A stretch of DNA of 64,000 nt from Hydractinia symbiolongicarpus (Eukaryota; Cnidaria; Hydrozoa; Anthoathecata; Hydractiniidae), in contig NC_079885.1 of assembly GCF_029227915.1 (NCBI RefSeq), positions 13,839,001 through 13,903,000 on the forward strand. Direction: 5' to 3'. How positions within the stretch are numbered: position 1 is the stretch's first letter; each line of letters opens with the position of its first letter. Positions 39,466-51,564 of the stretch are shown here, one piece after another. Both the position numbers and the translations under genes were made by a program. Below the pieces are notes generated by a model. The model was not told the origin of the DNA, did no database searches, and was given only the letters and a program-made list of their open reading frames with translations.

Positions 39466-39493
39466 GGGGGGGCGGAATCCGCCCCCCCCCCCC
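39466..39493. repeat. Right subterminal GC palindrome
   Basis: Seven Gs, CGGAATCCG and twelve Cs. Read inward from the right end it has the same order as the left palindrome. Here the C run merges with the terminal repeat, so the ends are asymmetric. Homopolymer lengths may be unreliable in sequencing. Confidence 0.85.
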
Positions 39494-39506
39494 GGACCGA
39501 ATAGGG
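39490..39506 (-). repeat. Right terminal inverted repeat, 17 bp
   Basis: CCCCGGACCGAATAGGG, the exact reverse complement of 38763-38779. Confidence 0.92.
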
Positions 39507-39510
39507 TTAA
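39507..39510. repeat. Target-site duplication TTAA, right
   Basis: TTAA directly after the right terminal repeat, followed by the expected satellite continuation ACGTAAATACTG. Confidence 0.92.
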
Positions 39511-40038
39511 ACGTAAATACTGTCGTTCCAACTGCCTGCGCAGGTTACCATAGGAGTAGTCCTTCCAGTCTCAATGGACTATGACGTCCCAAGTCCTTTT
39601 CCTGGGCGCCATGGCTATAGAACACTGTTAACTACGTGCACAGCCCTCTAAAGGCAGTAATATGGCCATTTGCAGCCTAACAAAGGTGTTATACGTAAAT
39701 CACGTTCTTCCACGTCCCCAGCAAGGCTACCAATGGTCTAGTGTTCCCAGTCATAATGGAATAAGACGTCCAAAGTCCTTTTCTTTGACGCCATGGCTAT
39801 GGAACAGTGTCAACTACGCGCACAGTCCTTTAAATGCTGTAATATTGCCTTTTGTAGCCAAATAAAGGCTTTACACGGAAATAACGTGCTTCCACGCTCC
39901 CAACCAGTCTACCATTGGTCTAGTGTTTTCAGTCTCAATGTAATATGACGTCCCAAGTCATTTTCCTTGGCGCCATGGCTTTAGAACACTTTTAACTCCG
40001 TGCACAGCCCTCTAAAAGCTGTAATATGGCCATTTGCA

Positions 40039-43000
40039 GCCTATTAAAGGCCTTATACGTAAATACTGTCGCTCCACCTGCCTGCACAAGTTACCATTGG
40101 TGTAGTCCTTCCAGTCTCAATGGACTATGACGTCCCAAGTCGTTTTCTTTGTCGCCGTGACGTTTAAAAACCCGCAAGTACGTGCACAGTCCTCTAAATG
40201 CTATAGTATGGCTTTTGTAAGTCTAAAAAAGGCCTTACGCGTAAATCACGTGCTTCCACTCTCCAAACCAGGCTACCAATGGTGTACCTTTCCCACTATC
40301 ATTGAACTACGACGTCCCAATTCCTTTTCCTTGGCGCTTTAGCGTTAAAACACATTTAACTACGTGCACGGCCCTTTGAACGCTGTAATATGGCTATTTG
40401 CAGCCTATTAAAGGCCTTATACGTAAATACTGTCGCTCCACCTGCCTGCGCAAGTTACCATTGGTCTAGTGTTTTCAGTCTCAATGTAATATGACGTCCC
40501 AAGTCATTTTCCTTGGCGCCATGGCTTTAGAACACTTTTAACTCCGTGCACAGCCCTCTAAATGCTGTAACATGGCCTTTTGCAGACTAATAAAGGCTTT
40601 AAACGTAAATACTGTCGTTCCAAATGCCTGCGCAGGTTACCATAGGAGTAGTCCTTCCAGTCTCAATGGACTATGACGTCCCAAGTCCTTTTCCTTGGCG
40701 CCATGGCTATAGAACACTGTTAACTACGTGCACAGCCCTCTAAAGGCAGTAATATGGCCATTTGGAGCCTAATAAAGGCCTTACACGTAAATCACGTTCT
40801 TCCACGTCCCCAGCAAGGCTACCAATGGTCTAGTGTTCCCAGTCTTAATGGAATAAGACGTCGAAAGTCCTTTTCTTTGACGCCATGGCTATAGAACACT
40901 GTCAACTACGCGCACAGTCCTTTAAATGCTGTAATATTGCCTTTTGTAGCCAAATAAAGGCTTTACACGGAAATAACGTGCTTCCACGCTCCCAACCAGG
41001 CTACCATTGGTCTAGTGTTTTCAGTCTCAATGTAATATGACGTCCCAAGTCATTTTCCTTGGCGCCATGGCTTTAGAACACTTTTAACTCCGTGCACAGC
41101 CCTCTAAAGGCTGTAATATGGCCATTTGCAGTTAAATAAAGGCTTTAAAGGTAAACACTGTCGTTTCAACTGCCTGCGCAGGTTACCATAGGAGTAGTCC
41201 TTCCAGTCTCAATGGACTATGACGTCCCAAGTCCTTTTCCTTGGCGCCATGGCTATAGAACACTGTTAACTACGTGCACAGCCCTCTAAAGGCTGTAATA
41301 TTGCCTTTTGTAGCCAAATAAAGGCTTTACACGGAAATAACGTGGTTCCACCACCATTCGCGGGATACCATTAGTCTAGTCCTTCCAGTCTCAATGGACT
41401 ATGACGTGCCAAGTCATTTTCCTTGGCGCCATGGCTTTAGCACACTGTTAACTCCGTGCACGGCCCTCTAAAGGCTGTAATATGGCCATTTGCAGCCTAT
41501 TAAAGGCCTTATACGTAAATACTGTCGCTCCACCTGCCTGCGCAAGTTACCATTGGTGTAGTCCTTCCAGTCTCAATGGACTATGACGTCCCAAGTCGTT
41601 TTCTTTGTCGCCGTGACGTTTAAAAACCCGCAAGTACGCGCACAGTCCTCTAAATGCTATAGTATGGCTTTTGTAAGTCTAAAAAAGGTCTTACGCGTAA
41701 ATCACGTGCTTCCACTCTCCAAACCAGGCTACCAATGGTGTACCTTTCCCACTATCATTGAGCTACGACGTCCCAATTCCTTTTCCTTGGCGCTTTAGCG
41801 TTAAAACACATTTAACTACGTGCATGGCCCTTTGAACGCTGTAATATGGCTATTTGCAGCCTATTAAAGGCCTTATACGTAAATACTGTCGCTCCACCTG
41901 CCTGCGCAAGTTACCATTGGTCTAGTGTTTTCAGTCTCAATGTAATATGACGTCCCAAGTCATTTTCCTTGGCGCCATGGCTTTAGAACACTTTTAACTT
42001 CGTGCACAGCCCTCTAAAGGCTGTAATATGGCCATTTGCAGTTAAATAAAGGCTTTAAACGTAAACACTGTCGTTCCAACTGCCTGCGCAGGTTTCCATA
42101 GGAGTAGTCCTTCCAGTCTCAATGGACTATGACGTCCCAAGTCCTTTTCCTTGGCGCCATGGCTATAGAACACTGTTGACTACGTGCACAGCCCTCTAAA
42201 GGCAGTAATATTGCCTTTTGCGGCCTAATAAAGCCTTTACACGAAAATACCGTGATTCCACCACCCTCCGCGGGATACCATTGGTCTAGTCCTTCCAGTC
42301 CCAATGGACTATGACGTGCCAAGTCATTTTCCTTGGCGCCATGGCTTTAGCACACTGTTAATTTCGTGCACGGCCCTCTAAAGGCTGTAATATGGCTATT
42401 TGCAGCCTAATAAAGGCCTTACACGTAAATCACGTTCTTCCACGTCCCCAGCCAGGCTACTAATGGTCTAGTGTTCCCAGTCTTAATGGAATAAGACGTC
42501 CAAAGTCCTTTCCTTGACGCCATGGCTATAGAACACTGTCAACTACGTGCACAGCCCTCTAAAGTCAGTAATATGGCCTTTTGCGGCCTAATAAAGCCTT
42601 TACACGAAAATACCGTGATTCCACCACCCTCCGCGGGATACCATTGGTCTAGTCCTTCCAGTCCCAATGTACTACAACGTCCCAAGTCGTTTTCTTTGGC
42701 ACCTTGGCGTTAGAAGACCGGCAACTACGCGCACAGTCCTCTAAATGCTGTAACATGGCCTTTTACAGACTAATAAAGGTCTTACACGCTAATCACGTTC
42801 TTCCACGCCCCAAGCAAGGTTACCAATGGTCTAGTGTTCCCAGTCTTAATGGAATATGACGTCTCAAGTCCTTTTCCTTGGCGCTTTAGCGTTAAAACAC
42901 TTTTTACTACGTGCACAGACCTCTAAATGCTGTAATATTGCCTTTTGCAGCCAAATAAAGGCTTAACACGTAAATAACGTGGTTCCACCACCCTTCGCGG

Positions 43001-45334
43001 GATACCATTAGTCTAGTCCTTCCAGTCTCAATAGACTATGACGTCCCAAGTCCTTTTCCTTGGCGCCATGGCTTTAGAACACTTTTAACTCCGTGCACAG
43101 CCCTCTAAATGCTGTAACATGGCCTTTTGCAGACTAATAAAGGCTTTAAACGTAATTACTGTTGTTCCAACTGCCTGCGCAGGTTACCATAGGAGTAGTC
43201 CTTCCAGTCTCAATGGACTATGACGTCCCAAGTCCTTTTCCTTGGCGCCATGGCTATAGAACACTGTCAACTACGTGCACAGCCCTCTAAAGTCAGTAAT
43301 ATGGCCATTTGGAGCCTAATAAAGGTGTTATACGTAAATCACGTTCTTCCACGTCCCCAGCAAGGCTACCAATGGTCTAGTGTTCCCAGTCTTAATGGAA
43401 TAAGACGTCCAAAGTCCTTTTCTTTGACGCCATGGCTATGGAACAGTGTCAACTACGCGCACAGTCCTTTAAATGCTGTAATATTGCCTTTTGTAGCCAA
43501 ATAAAGGCTTTACACGGAAATAACGTGCTTCCACGCTCCCAACCAGGCTACCATTGGTCTAGTGTTTTCAGTCTCAATGTAATATGACGTCCCAAGTCAT
43601 TTTCCTTGGCGCCATGGCTTTAAAACACTTTTAACTCCGTGCACAGCCCTCTAAAGGCTGTAATATGGCCATTTGCAGTTAAATAAAGGCTTTAAAGGTA
43701 AACACTGTCGTTTCAACTGCCTGCGCAGGTTACCATAGGAGTAGTCCTTCCAGTCTCAATGGACTATGACGTCCCAAGTCCTTTTCCTTGGCGCCATGGC
43801 TATAGAACACTGTTAACTACGTGCACAGCCCTTTAAAGGCAGTAATATGGCCATTTGCAGCCTAATAAAGGCCTTACACGTAAATCACGTTCTTCCACGT
43901 CCCCAGCAAGGCTACCAATGGTCTAGTGTTCCCAGTCTTAATGGAATAAGACGTCCAAAGTCCTTTTCCTTGACGCCATGGCTATAGAACACTGTCAACT
44001 ACGTGCACAGCCCTCTAAAGGCTGTAATATTGCCTTTTGTAGCCAAATAAAGGCTTTACACGGAAATAACGTGGTTCCACCACCATTCGCGGGATACCAT
44101 TAGTCTAGTCCTTCCAGTCTCAATGGACTATGACGTGCCAAGTCATTTTCCTTGGCGCCATGGCTTTAGCACACTGTTAACTCCGTGCACGGCCCTCTAA
44201 AGGCTGTAATATGGCCATTTGCAGCCTATTAAAGGCCTTATACGTAAATACTGTCGCTCCACCTGCCTGCGCAAGTTACCATTGGGGTAGTCCTTCCAGT
44301 CTCAATGGACTATGACGTCCCAAGTCGTTTTCTTTGTCGCCGTGACGTTTAAAAACCCGCAAGTACGCGCACAGTCCTCTAAATGCTATAGTATGGCTTT
44401 TGTAAGTCTAAAAAAGGCCTTACGCGTAAATCACGTGCTTTCACTCTCCAAACCAGGCTACCAATGGTGTACTTTTCCGACTATCATTGAACTACGACGT
44501 CCCAATTCCTTTTCCTTGGCGCTTTAGCGTTAAAACACATTTAACTACGTGCACGGCCCTTTGAACGCTGTAATATGGCTATTTGCAGCCTATTAAAGGC
44601 CTTATACGTAAATGCTGTCGCTCCACCTGCCTGCGCAAGTTACCATTGGTCTAGTGTTTTCAGTCTCAATGTAATATGACGTCCCAAGTCATTTTCCTTG
44701 GCGCCATGGCTTTAGAACACTTTTAACTCCGTGCACAGCCCTCTAAAGGCTGTAATATGGCCATTTGCAGTTAAATAAAGGCTTTAAACGTAAACACTGT
44801 CGTTCCAACTGCCTGCGCAGGTTTCCATAGGAGTAGTCCTTCCAGTCTCAATGGACTATGACGTCCCAAGTCCTTTTCCTTGGCGCCATGGCTATAGAAC
44901 ACTGTTAACTACGTGCACAGCCCTCTAAAGGCAGTAATATGGCCTTTTGCGGCCTAATAAAGCCTTTACACGAAAATACCGTGATTCCACCACCCTCCGC
45001 GGGATACCATTGGTCTAGTCCTTCCAGTCCCAATGGACTATGACGTGCCAAGTCATTTTCCTTGGTGCCATGGCTTTAGCACACTGTTAATTTCGTGCAC
45101 GGCCCTCTAAAGGCTGTAATATGGCCATTTGCAGCCTAATAAAGGCCTTACACGTAAATCACGTTCTTCCACGTCCCCAGCAAGGCTACCAATGGTCTAG
45201 TGTTCCCAGTCTTAATGGAATAAGACGTCGAAAGTCCTTTTCTTTGACGCCATGGCTATATAACACTGTCAACTACGCGCACAGTCTTTTAAATGCTGTA
45301 ACATGGCCTTTTGCAGACTAATAAAGGCTTTAAA
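40039..45334. repeat. Satellite block with 8- to 20-monomer registers
   Basis: GTAAGT-type monomers at 40127, 41583 and 44312 are spaced 1,456 bp (8 monomers) and 2,729 bp (15 monomers minus 1). The single-base loss is in AAGTCCTTTCCTTGACG near 42507. The landmark at 38135 recurs at 42522, an offset of 4,387 bp that becomes 20 monomers minus 1 when the 748-bp insertion is subtracted. The GTAAAGG variant TTTAAAGGTAAACACTG at about 36388 recurs near 41146 and 43693. Only satellite is seen. Confidence 0.82.
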
Positions 45335-46705
45335 CGTAAATACTGTCGTTCGAACTGCCTGCGCAGGTTACCATAGGAGTAGTCCTTCCAGTCTCAATGG
45401 ACTATGACGTCCCAAGTCCTTTTCCTTGGCGCCATGGCTATAGAACACTGTTAACTACGTGCACAGCCCTCTAAAGGCAGTAATATGGCCATTTGCAGCC
45501 TATTAAAGGCCTTATACGTAAATACTGTCGCTCCACCTGCCTGCGCAAGTTACCATTGGTGTAGTCCTTCCAGTCTCAATGGACTATGACGTCCCAAGTC
45601 GTTTTCTTTGTCGCCGTGACGTTTAAAAACCCGCAAGTACGCGCACAGTCCTCTAAATGCTATAGTATGGCTTTTGTAAGTCTAAAAAAGGCCTTACGCG
45701 TAAACCACGTGCTTCCACGCTCCCAACCAGGCTACCATTGGTCTAGTGTTTTCAGTCTCAATGTAATATGACGTCCCAAGTCATTTTCCTTGGCGCCATG
45801 GCTTTAGAACACTTTTAACTCCGTGCACAGCCCTCTAAAGGCTGTAATATGGCCATTTGCAGTTAAATAAAGGCTTAAACGTAAACACTGTCGTTCCAAC
45901 TGCCTGCGCAGGTTACCATAGGAGTAGTCCTTCCAGTCTTAATGGACTATGACGTCCCAAGTCCTTTTCCTTGGCGCCATGGCTATAGAACACTATTGAC
46001 TACGTGCACAGCCCTCTAAAGGCAGTAATATGGCCATTTGCAGCCTAATAAAGGCCTTACACGTAAATCACGTTCTTCCACGTCCCCAGCAAGGCTACCA
46101 ATGGTCTAGTGTTCCCAGTCTTAATGGAATAAGACGTCCAAAGTCCTTTTCCTTGACGCCATGGCTATAGAACACTGTCAACTACGTGCACAGCCCTCTA
46201 AAGGCTGTAATATTGCCTTTTGTAGCCAAGTAAAGGCTTTACACGAAAATACCGTGATTCCACCACCCTCCGCGGGATGCCATTGGTCTAGTCCTTCCAG
46301 TCCCAATGGACTACAACGTCCCAAGTCGTTTTCTTTGGCACCTTGGCGTTAGAAGACCGGCAACTACGCGCACAGTCCTCTAAATGCTGTAACATGGCCT
46401 TTTACAGACTAATAAAGGTCTTACACGCAAATCACGTTCTTCCACGCCCAAGCAAGGTTACCAATGGTCTAGTGTTCCCAGTCTTAATGGAATATGACGT
46501 CTTAAGTCCTTTTCCTTGGCGCTTTAGCGTTAAAACACTTTTTACTACGTGCACAGACCTCTAAATGCTGTAATATTGCCTTTTGCAGCCAAATAAAGGC
46601 TTAACACGTAAATAACGTGGTACCACCACCCTTCGCGGGATACCATTAGTCTAGTCCTTCCAGTCTCAATAGACTATGACGTCCCAAGTCCTTTTCCTTG
46701 GCGCC
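45335..46705. repeat. Copy 1 of a 2,364-bp repeat
   Basis: Matches 47699-49069 at an offset of 2,364 bp (13 monomers minus 2). Landmarks 45586/47950 and 46161/48525 agree, and the rare CGTTCGAACTGCC variant near 45348 recurs near 47712. Homology is lost near 46705, where one copy reads GGCTTTAGAACAC and the other GGCTATAGAACAC. Confidence 0.85.
45586..45767. repeat. Hybrid monomer: GTAAGT-type front, common-type back
   Basis: The first part is the GTAAGT-type (CCGTGACGTTTAAAAACCC through CTTTTGTAAGTC and GCCTTACGCGTAAA). Just after GCGTAAA it switches to CCACGTGCTTCCACGCTCCC and ends GGTCTAGTGTTTTCAGTCTC, instead of the usual GTGTACCTTTCCGACTATC ending. Length stays 182 bp, so the exchange was in register. 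The same hybrid occurs at 47950, 53670 and 60303, and no unhybridised GTAAGT-type monomer was seen downstream of it. Confidence 0.85.
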
Positions 46706-47698
46706 ATGGCTTTAGAACACTTTTAACTCCGTGCACAGCCCTCTAAATGCTGTAACATGGCCTTTTGCAGACTAATAAAGGCTTTAAACGTAAATACTGT
46801 CGTTCCAACTGCCTGCGCAGGTTACCATAGGAGTAGTCCTTCCAGTCTCAATGGACTATGACGTCCCAAGTCCTTTTCCTTGGCGCCATGGCTATAGAAC
46901 ACTGTTAACTACGTGCACAGCCCTCTAGAGGCAGTAATATGGCCATTTGCAGCCTAATAAAGGTGTTATACGTAAATCACGTTCTTCCACGTCCCCAGCA
47001 AGGCTACCAATGGTCTAGTGTTCCCAGTCTTAATGGAATAAGACGTCCAAAGTCCTTTTCCTTGACGCCATGGCTATAGAACACTGTCAACTACGTGCAC
47101 AGCCCTCTAAAGGCTGTAATATTGCCTTTTGCAGCCAAATAAACGCTTAACACGTAAATAACGTGGTTCCACCACCCTTCGCGGGATACCATTACTCTAG
47201 TCCTTCCAGTCTTAATAGACTATGACGTACCAAGTCCTTTTCCTTGGCGCCATGGCTTTAGAACACTTTTAACTCCGTGCACAGCCCTCTAATTGCTGTA
47301 ACATGGCCTTTTGCAGACTAATAAAGGCTTTAAACGTAAATACTGTCGTTCCAACTGCCTGCGCAGGTTACCATAGGAGTAGTCCTTCCAGTCTCAATGG
47401 ACTATGACGTCCCAAGTCCTTTTCCTTGGTGCCATGGCTATAGAACACTGTTAACTACGTGCACAGCCCTCTAAAGTCAGTAATATGGCCTTTTGCGGCC
47501 TAATAAAGCCTTTACACGAAAATACCGTGATTCCACCACCCTCCGCGGGATACCATTGGTCTAGTCCTTCCAGTCCCAATGGACTACAACGTCCCAAGTC
47601 GTTTTCTTTGGCACTTTGGCTATAGAACACTTTTAACTCCGTGCACAGCCCTCTAAAGGCAGTAATATGGCCATTTGCAGTTAAATAAAGGCTTTAAA
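46706..47698. repeat. Satellite spacer of the 2,364-bp tandem repeat
   Basis: Ordinary 182-bp monomers of the AATAACGTGG, TAGGAGTAG and GTGTTCCCAG subtypes, completing the 2,364-bp unit before the second copy. No other feature is seen. Confidence 0.8.
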
Positions 47699-49069
47699 CG
47701 TAAACACTGTCGTTCGAACTGCCTGCGCAGGTTACCATAGGAGTAGTCCTTCCAGTCTCAATGGACTATGACGTCCCAAGTCCTTTTCCTTGGCGCCATG
47801 GCTATAGAACACTGTTAACTACGTGCACAGCCCTCTAAAGGCAGTAATATGGCCATTTGCAGCCTATTAAAGGCCTTATACGTAAATACTGTCGCTCCAC
47901 CTGCCTGCGCAAGTTACCATTGGTGTAGTCCTTCCAGTCTCAATGGACTATGACGTCCCAAGTCGTTTTCTTTGTCGCCGTGACGTTTAAAAACCCGCAA
48001 GTACGCGCACAGTCCTCTAAATGCTATAGTATGGCTTTTGTAAGTCTAAAAAAGGCCTTACGCGTAAACCATGTGCTTCCACGCTCCCAACCAGGCTACC
48101 ATTGGTCTAGTGTTTTCAGTCTCAATGTAATATGACGTCCCAAGTCATTTTCCTTGGCGCCATGGCTTTAGAACACTTTTAACTCCGTGCACAGCCCTCT
48201 AAAGGCTGTAATATGGCCATTTGCAGTTAAATAAAGGCTTAAACGTAAACACTGTCGTTCCAACTGCCTGCGCAGGTTACCATAGGAGTAGTCCTTCCAG
48301 TCTTAATGGACTATGACGTCCCAAGTCCTTTTTGTTGGCGCCATGGCTATAGAACACTATTGACTACGTGCACAGCCCTCTAAAGGCAGTAATATGGCCA
48401 TTTGCAGCCTAATAAAGGCCTTACACGTAAATCACGTTCTTCCACGTCCCCAGCAAGGCTACCAATGGTCTAGTGTTCCCAGTCTTAATGGAATAAGACG
48501 TCCAAAGTCCTTTTCCTTGACGCCATGGCTATAGAACACTGTCAACTACGTGCACATCCCTCTAAAGTCAGTAATATTGCCTTTTGCGGCCTAATAAAGC
48601 CTTTACACGAAAATACCGTGATTCCACCACCCTCCGCGGGATACCATTGGTCTAGTCCTTCTAGTCCCAATGGACTACAACGTCCCAAGTCGTTTTCTTT
48701 GGCACCTTGGCGTTAGAAGACAGGCAACTACGCGCACAGTCCTCTAAATGCTGTAACATGGCCTTTTACAGACTAATAAAGGTCTTACACGCAAATCACG
48801 TTCTTCCACGCCCCAAGCAAGGTTACCAATGGTCTAGTGTTCCCATTCTTAATGGAATATGACGTCTCAAGTCCTTTTCCTTGGCGCTTTAGCGTTAAAA
48901 CACTTTTTACTACGTGCACAGACCTCTAAATGCTGTAATATTGCCTTTTGCAGCCAAATAAAGGCTTAACACGTCAATAACGTGGTTCCACCACCCTTCG
49001 CGGGATACCATTAGTCTAGTCCTTCCAGTCTCAATAGACTATGACGTCCCAAGTGCTTTTCCTTGGCGC
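47699..49069. repeat. Copy 2 of the 2,364-bp repeat
   Basis: Pairs with 45335-46705. It has its own substitutions, for example CCATGTGCTTCC near 48068 and CTTTTTGTTGGCG near 48328. Its right part overlaps the start of the 7,359-bp duplication below. Confidence 0.84.
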
Positions 49070-49404
49070 CATGGCTATAGAACACTGTTAACTACGTGCA
49101 CAGCCCTCTAAAGGCAGTAATATGGCCATTTGGAGCCTAATAAAGGCCTTACACGTAAATCACGTTCTTCCACGTCCCCAGCAAGGCTACCAATGGTCTA
49201 GTGTTCCCAGTCTTAATGGACTATGACGTCCCAAGTCCTTTTCCTTGGCGCCATGGCTATAGAACACTGTTAACTACGTGCACAGCCCTCTAAAGGCAGT
49301 AATATGGCCATTTGCAGCCTAATAAAGGTCTTACACGCAAATCACGTTCTTCCACGCCCCAAGCAAGGTTACCAATGGTCTAGTGTTCCCAGTCTTAATG
49401 GAAT

Positions 49405-49557
49405 ATGACGTCTCAAGTCCTTTTTACTACGTGCACAGACCTCTAAATGCTGTAATATTGCCTTTTGCAGCCAAATAAAGGCTTAACACGTAAATAACGT
49501 GGTTCCACCACCCTTCGCGGGATACCATTAGTCTAGTCCATCCAGTCTCAATAGACT
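49405..49557. repeat. Short 153-bp monomer (29-bp deletion)
   Basis: GTCTCAAGTCCTTTTTACTACG joins two places that normally lie 29 bp apart. The lost stretch starts at CCTTGGCGC and ends in the next run of Ts, so the joint lies in CTTTT, the same kind of microhomology as in the 252-bp composite. The equivalent monomer in the other copy is 56764-56916. Confidence 0.87.
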
Positions 49558-51564
49558 ATGACGTCCCAAGTCCTTTTCCTTGGCGCCATGGCTTTAGAAC
49601 ACTTTTAACTCCGTGCACAGCCCTCTAAATGCTGTAACATGGCCTTTTGCAGACTAATAAAGGCTTTAAACGTAAATACTGTCGTTCCAACTGCCTGCGC
49701 AGGTTACCATAGGAGTAGTCCTTCCAGTCTCAATGGACTATGACGTCCCAAGTCCTTTTCCTTGGCGCCATGGCTATAGAACACTGTTAACTACGTGCAC
49801 AGCCCTCTAAAGGCAGTAATATGGCCATTTGCAGCCTAATAAAGGTGTTATACGTAAATCACGTTCTTCCACGTCCCCAGCAAGGCTACCAATGGTCTAG
49901 TGTTCCCAGTCTTAATGGAATAAGACGTCCAAAGTCCTTTTCTTTGACGCCATGGCTATAGAACACTGTCAACTACGCGCACAGTCCTTTAAATGCTGTA
50001 ATATTGCCTTTTGTAGCCAAATAAAGGCTTAACACGGAAATAACGTGGTTCCACCACCCTTCGCGGGATACCATTAGTCTAGTCCTTCCAGTCTCAATAG
50101 ACTATAACGTCCCAAGTCCTTTTCCTTGGCGCCATGGCTTTAGAACACTTTTAACTCCGTGCACAGCCCTCTAAAGGCTGTAATATGGCCATTTGCAGCC
50201 TAATAAAGGTGTTATACGTAAATACTGTCGTTCCAACTGCCTGCGCAGGTTACCATAGGAGTAGTCCTTCCAGTCTCAATGGACTATGACGTCCCAAGTC
50301 CTTTTCCTTGGCGCCATGGCTATAGAACACTGTTAACTACGCGCACAGTCCTCTAAATGCTGTAACATGGCCTTTTACAGACTAATAAAGGTCTTACACG
50401 CAAATCACGTTCTTCCACGCCCCAAGCAAGGTTACCAATGGTCTAGTGTTCCCAGTCTTAATGGAATATGACGTCTCAAGTCCTTTTCCTTGGCGCTTTA
50501 GCGTTAAAACACTTTTTACTACGTGCACAGACCTCTAAATGCTGTAATATTGCCTTTTGCAGCCAAATAAAGGCTTAACACGTAAATAACGTGGTTCCAC
50601 CACCCTTCGCGGGATACCATTAGTCTAGTCCTTCCAGTCTCAATAGACTATGACGTCCCAAGTCCTTTTCCTTGGCGCCATGGCTTTAAAACACTTTTAA
50701 CTCCGTGCACAGCCCTCTAAATGCTGTAACATGGCCTTTTGCAGACTAATAAAGGCTTTAAACGTAAATACTGTCGTTCCAACTGCCTGCGCAGGTTACC
50801 ATAGGAGTAGTCCTTCCAGTCTCAATGGACTATGACGTCCCAAGTCCTTTTCCTTGGCGCCATGGCTATAGAACACTGTTAACTACGTGCACAGCCCTCT
50901 AAAGGCAGTAATATGGCCATTTGGAGCCTAATAAAGGCCTTACACGTAAATCACGTTCTTCCACGTCCCCAGCAAGGCTACCAATGGTCTAGTGTTCCCA
51001 GTCTTAATGAAATAAGACGTCGAAAGTCCTTTTCTTTGACGCCATGGCTATAGAACACTGTCAACTACGTGCACAGCCCTCTAAAGTCAGTAATATGGCC
51101 TTTTGCGGCCTAATAAAGCCTTTACACGAAAATACCGTGATTCCACCACCCTCCGCGGGATACCATTGGTCTAGTCCTTCCAGTCCCAATGGACTACAAC
51201 GTCCCAAGTCGTTTTCTTTGGCACCTTGGCGTTAGAAGACCGGCAACTACGCGCACAGTCCTCTAAATGCTGTAACATGGCCTTTTACAGACTAATAAAG
51301 GTCTTACACGCAAATCACGTTCTTCCACGCCCCAAGCAAGGTTACCAATGGTCTAGTGTTCCCAGTCTTAATGGAATATGACGTCTCAAGTCCTTTTCCT
51401 TGGCGCTTTAGCGTTAAAACACTTTTTACTACGTGCACAGACCTCTAAATGCTGTAATATTGCCTTTTGCAGCCAAATAAAGGCTTAACACGTAAATAAC
51501 GTGGTTCCACCACCCTTCGCGGGATACCATTAGTCTAGTCCTTCCAGTCTCAATAGACTATGAC

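Larger units (their letters stand above)
38763..39506. mobile_element. Non-autonomous piggyBac-type element (MITE), 744 bp
   Basis: The element is bounded by TTAA on both sides and by perfect 17-bp terminal inverted repeats (CCCTATTCGGTCCGGGG at the left, its reverse complement at the right). TTAA target duplication with CCC-starting ends is characteristic of the piggyBac superfamily. The interior is AT-rich, unlike the satellite, and has no open reading frame long enough for a transposase, so it would depend on a transposase supplied elsewhere. It contains subterminal GC-rich palindromes at both ends, a central inverted repeat near 39117-39147 with Cs and Gs flanking A/T runs, and a TGACGTCA octamer at 38941. 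I do not recognise the family by name. The superfamily call rests on ends and target site only. Confidence 0.85.
37747..40038. repeat. Copy 2 of the 2,912-bp duplication, split by a transposon
   Basis: Satellite at 37747-38762 and 39507-40038, with the inserted element between. Both flanks match copy 1 closely with a handful of substitutions, such as CCTTGG versus CCTGGG near 39602. Removing 38763-39510 restores the monomer period without loss of a base. Confidence 0.9.

Noticed and set aside
38763-39506. Possible retrotransposon (SINE) or a gene fragment in the insertion.
   Set aside because: No poly-A tail, no Pol III box pair that I could support and no long open frame. Perfect inverted ends with TTAA fit a DNA transposon instead.
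43220-43504. 94-codon open frame.
   Set aside because: Fusion of two common satellite frames across a monomer boundary; it exists only because a stop is absent in this recombinant.
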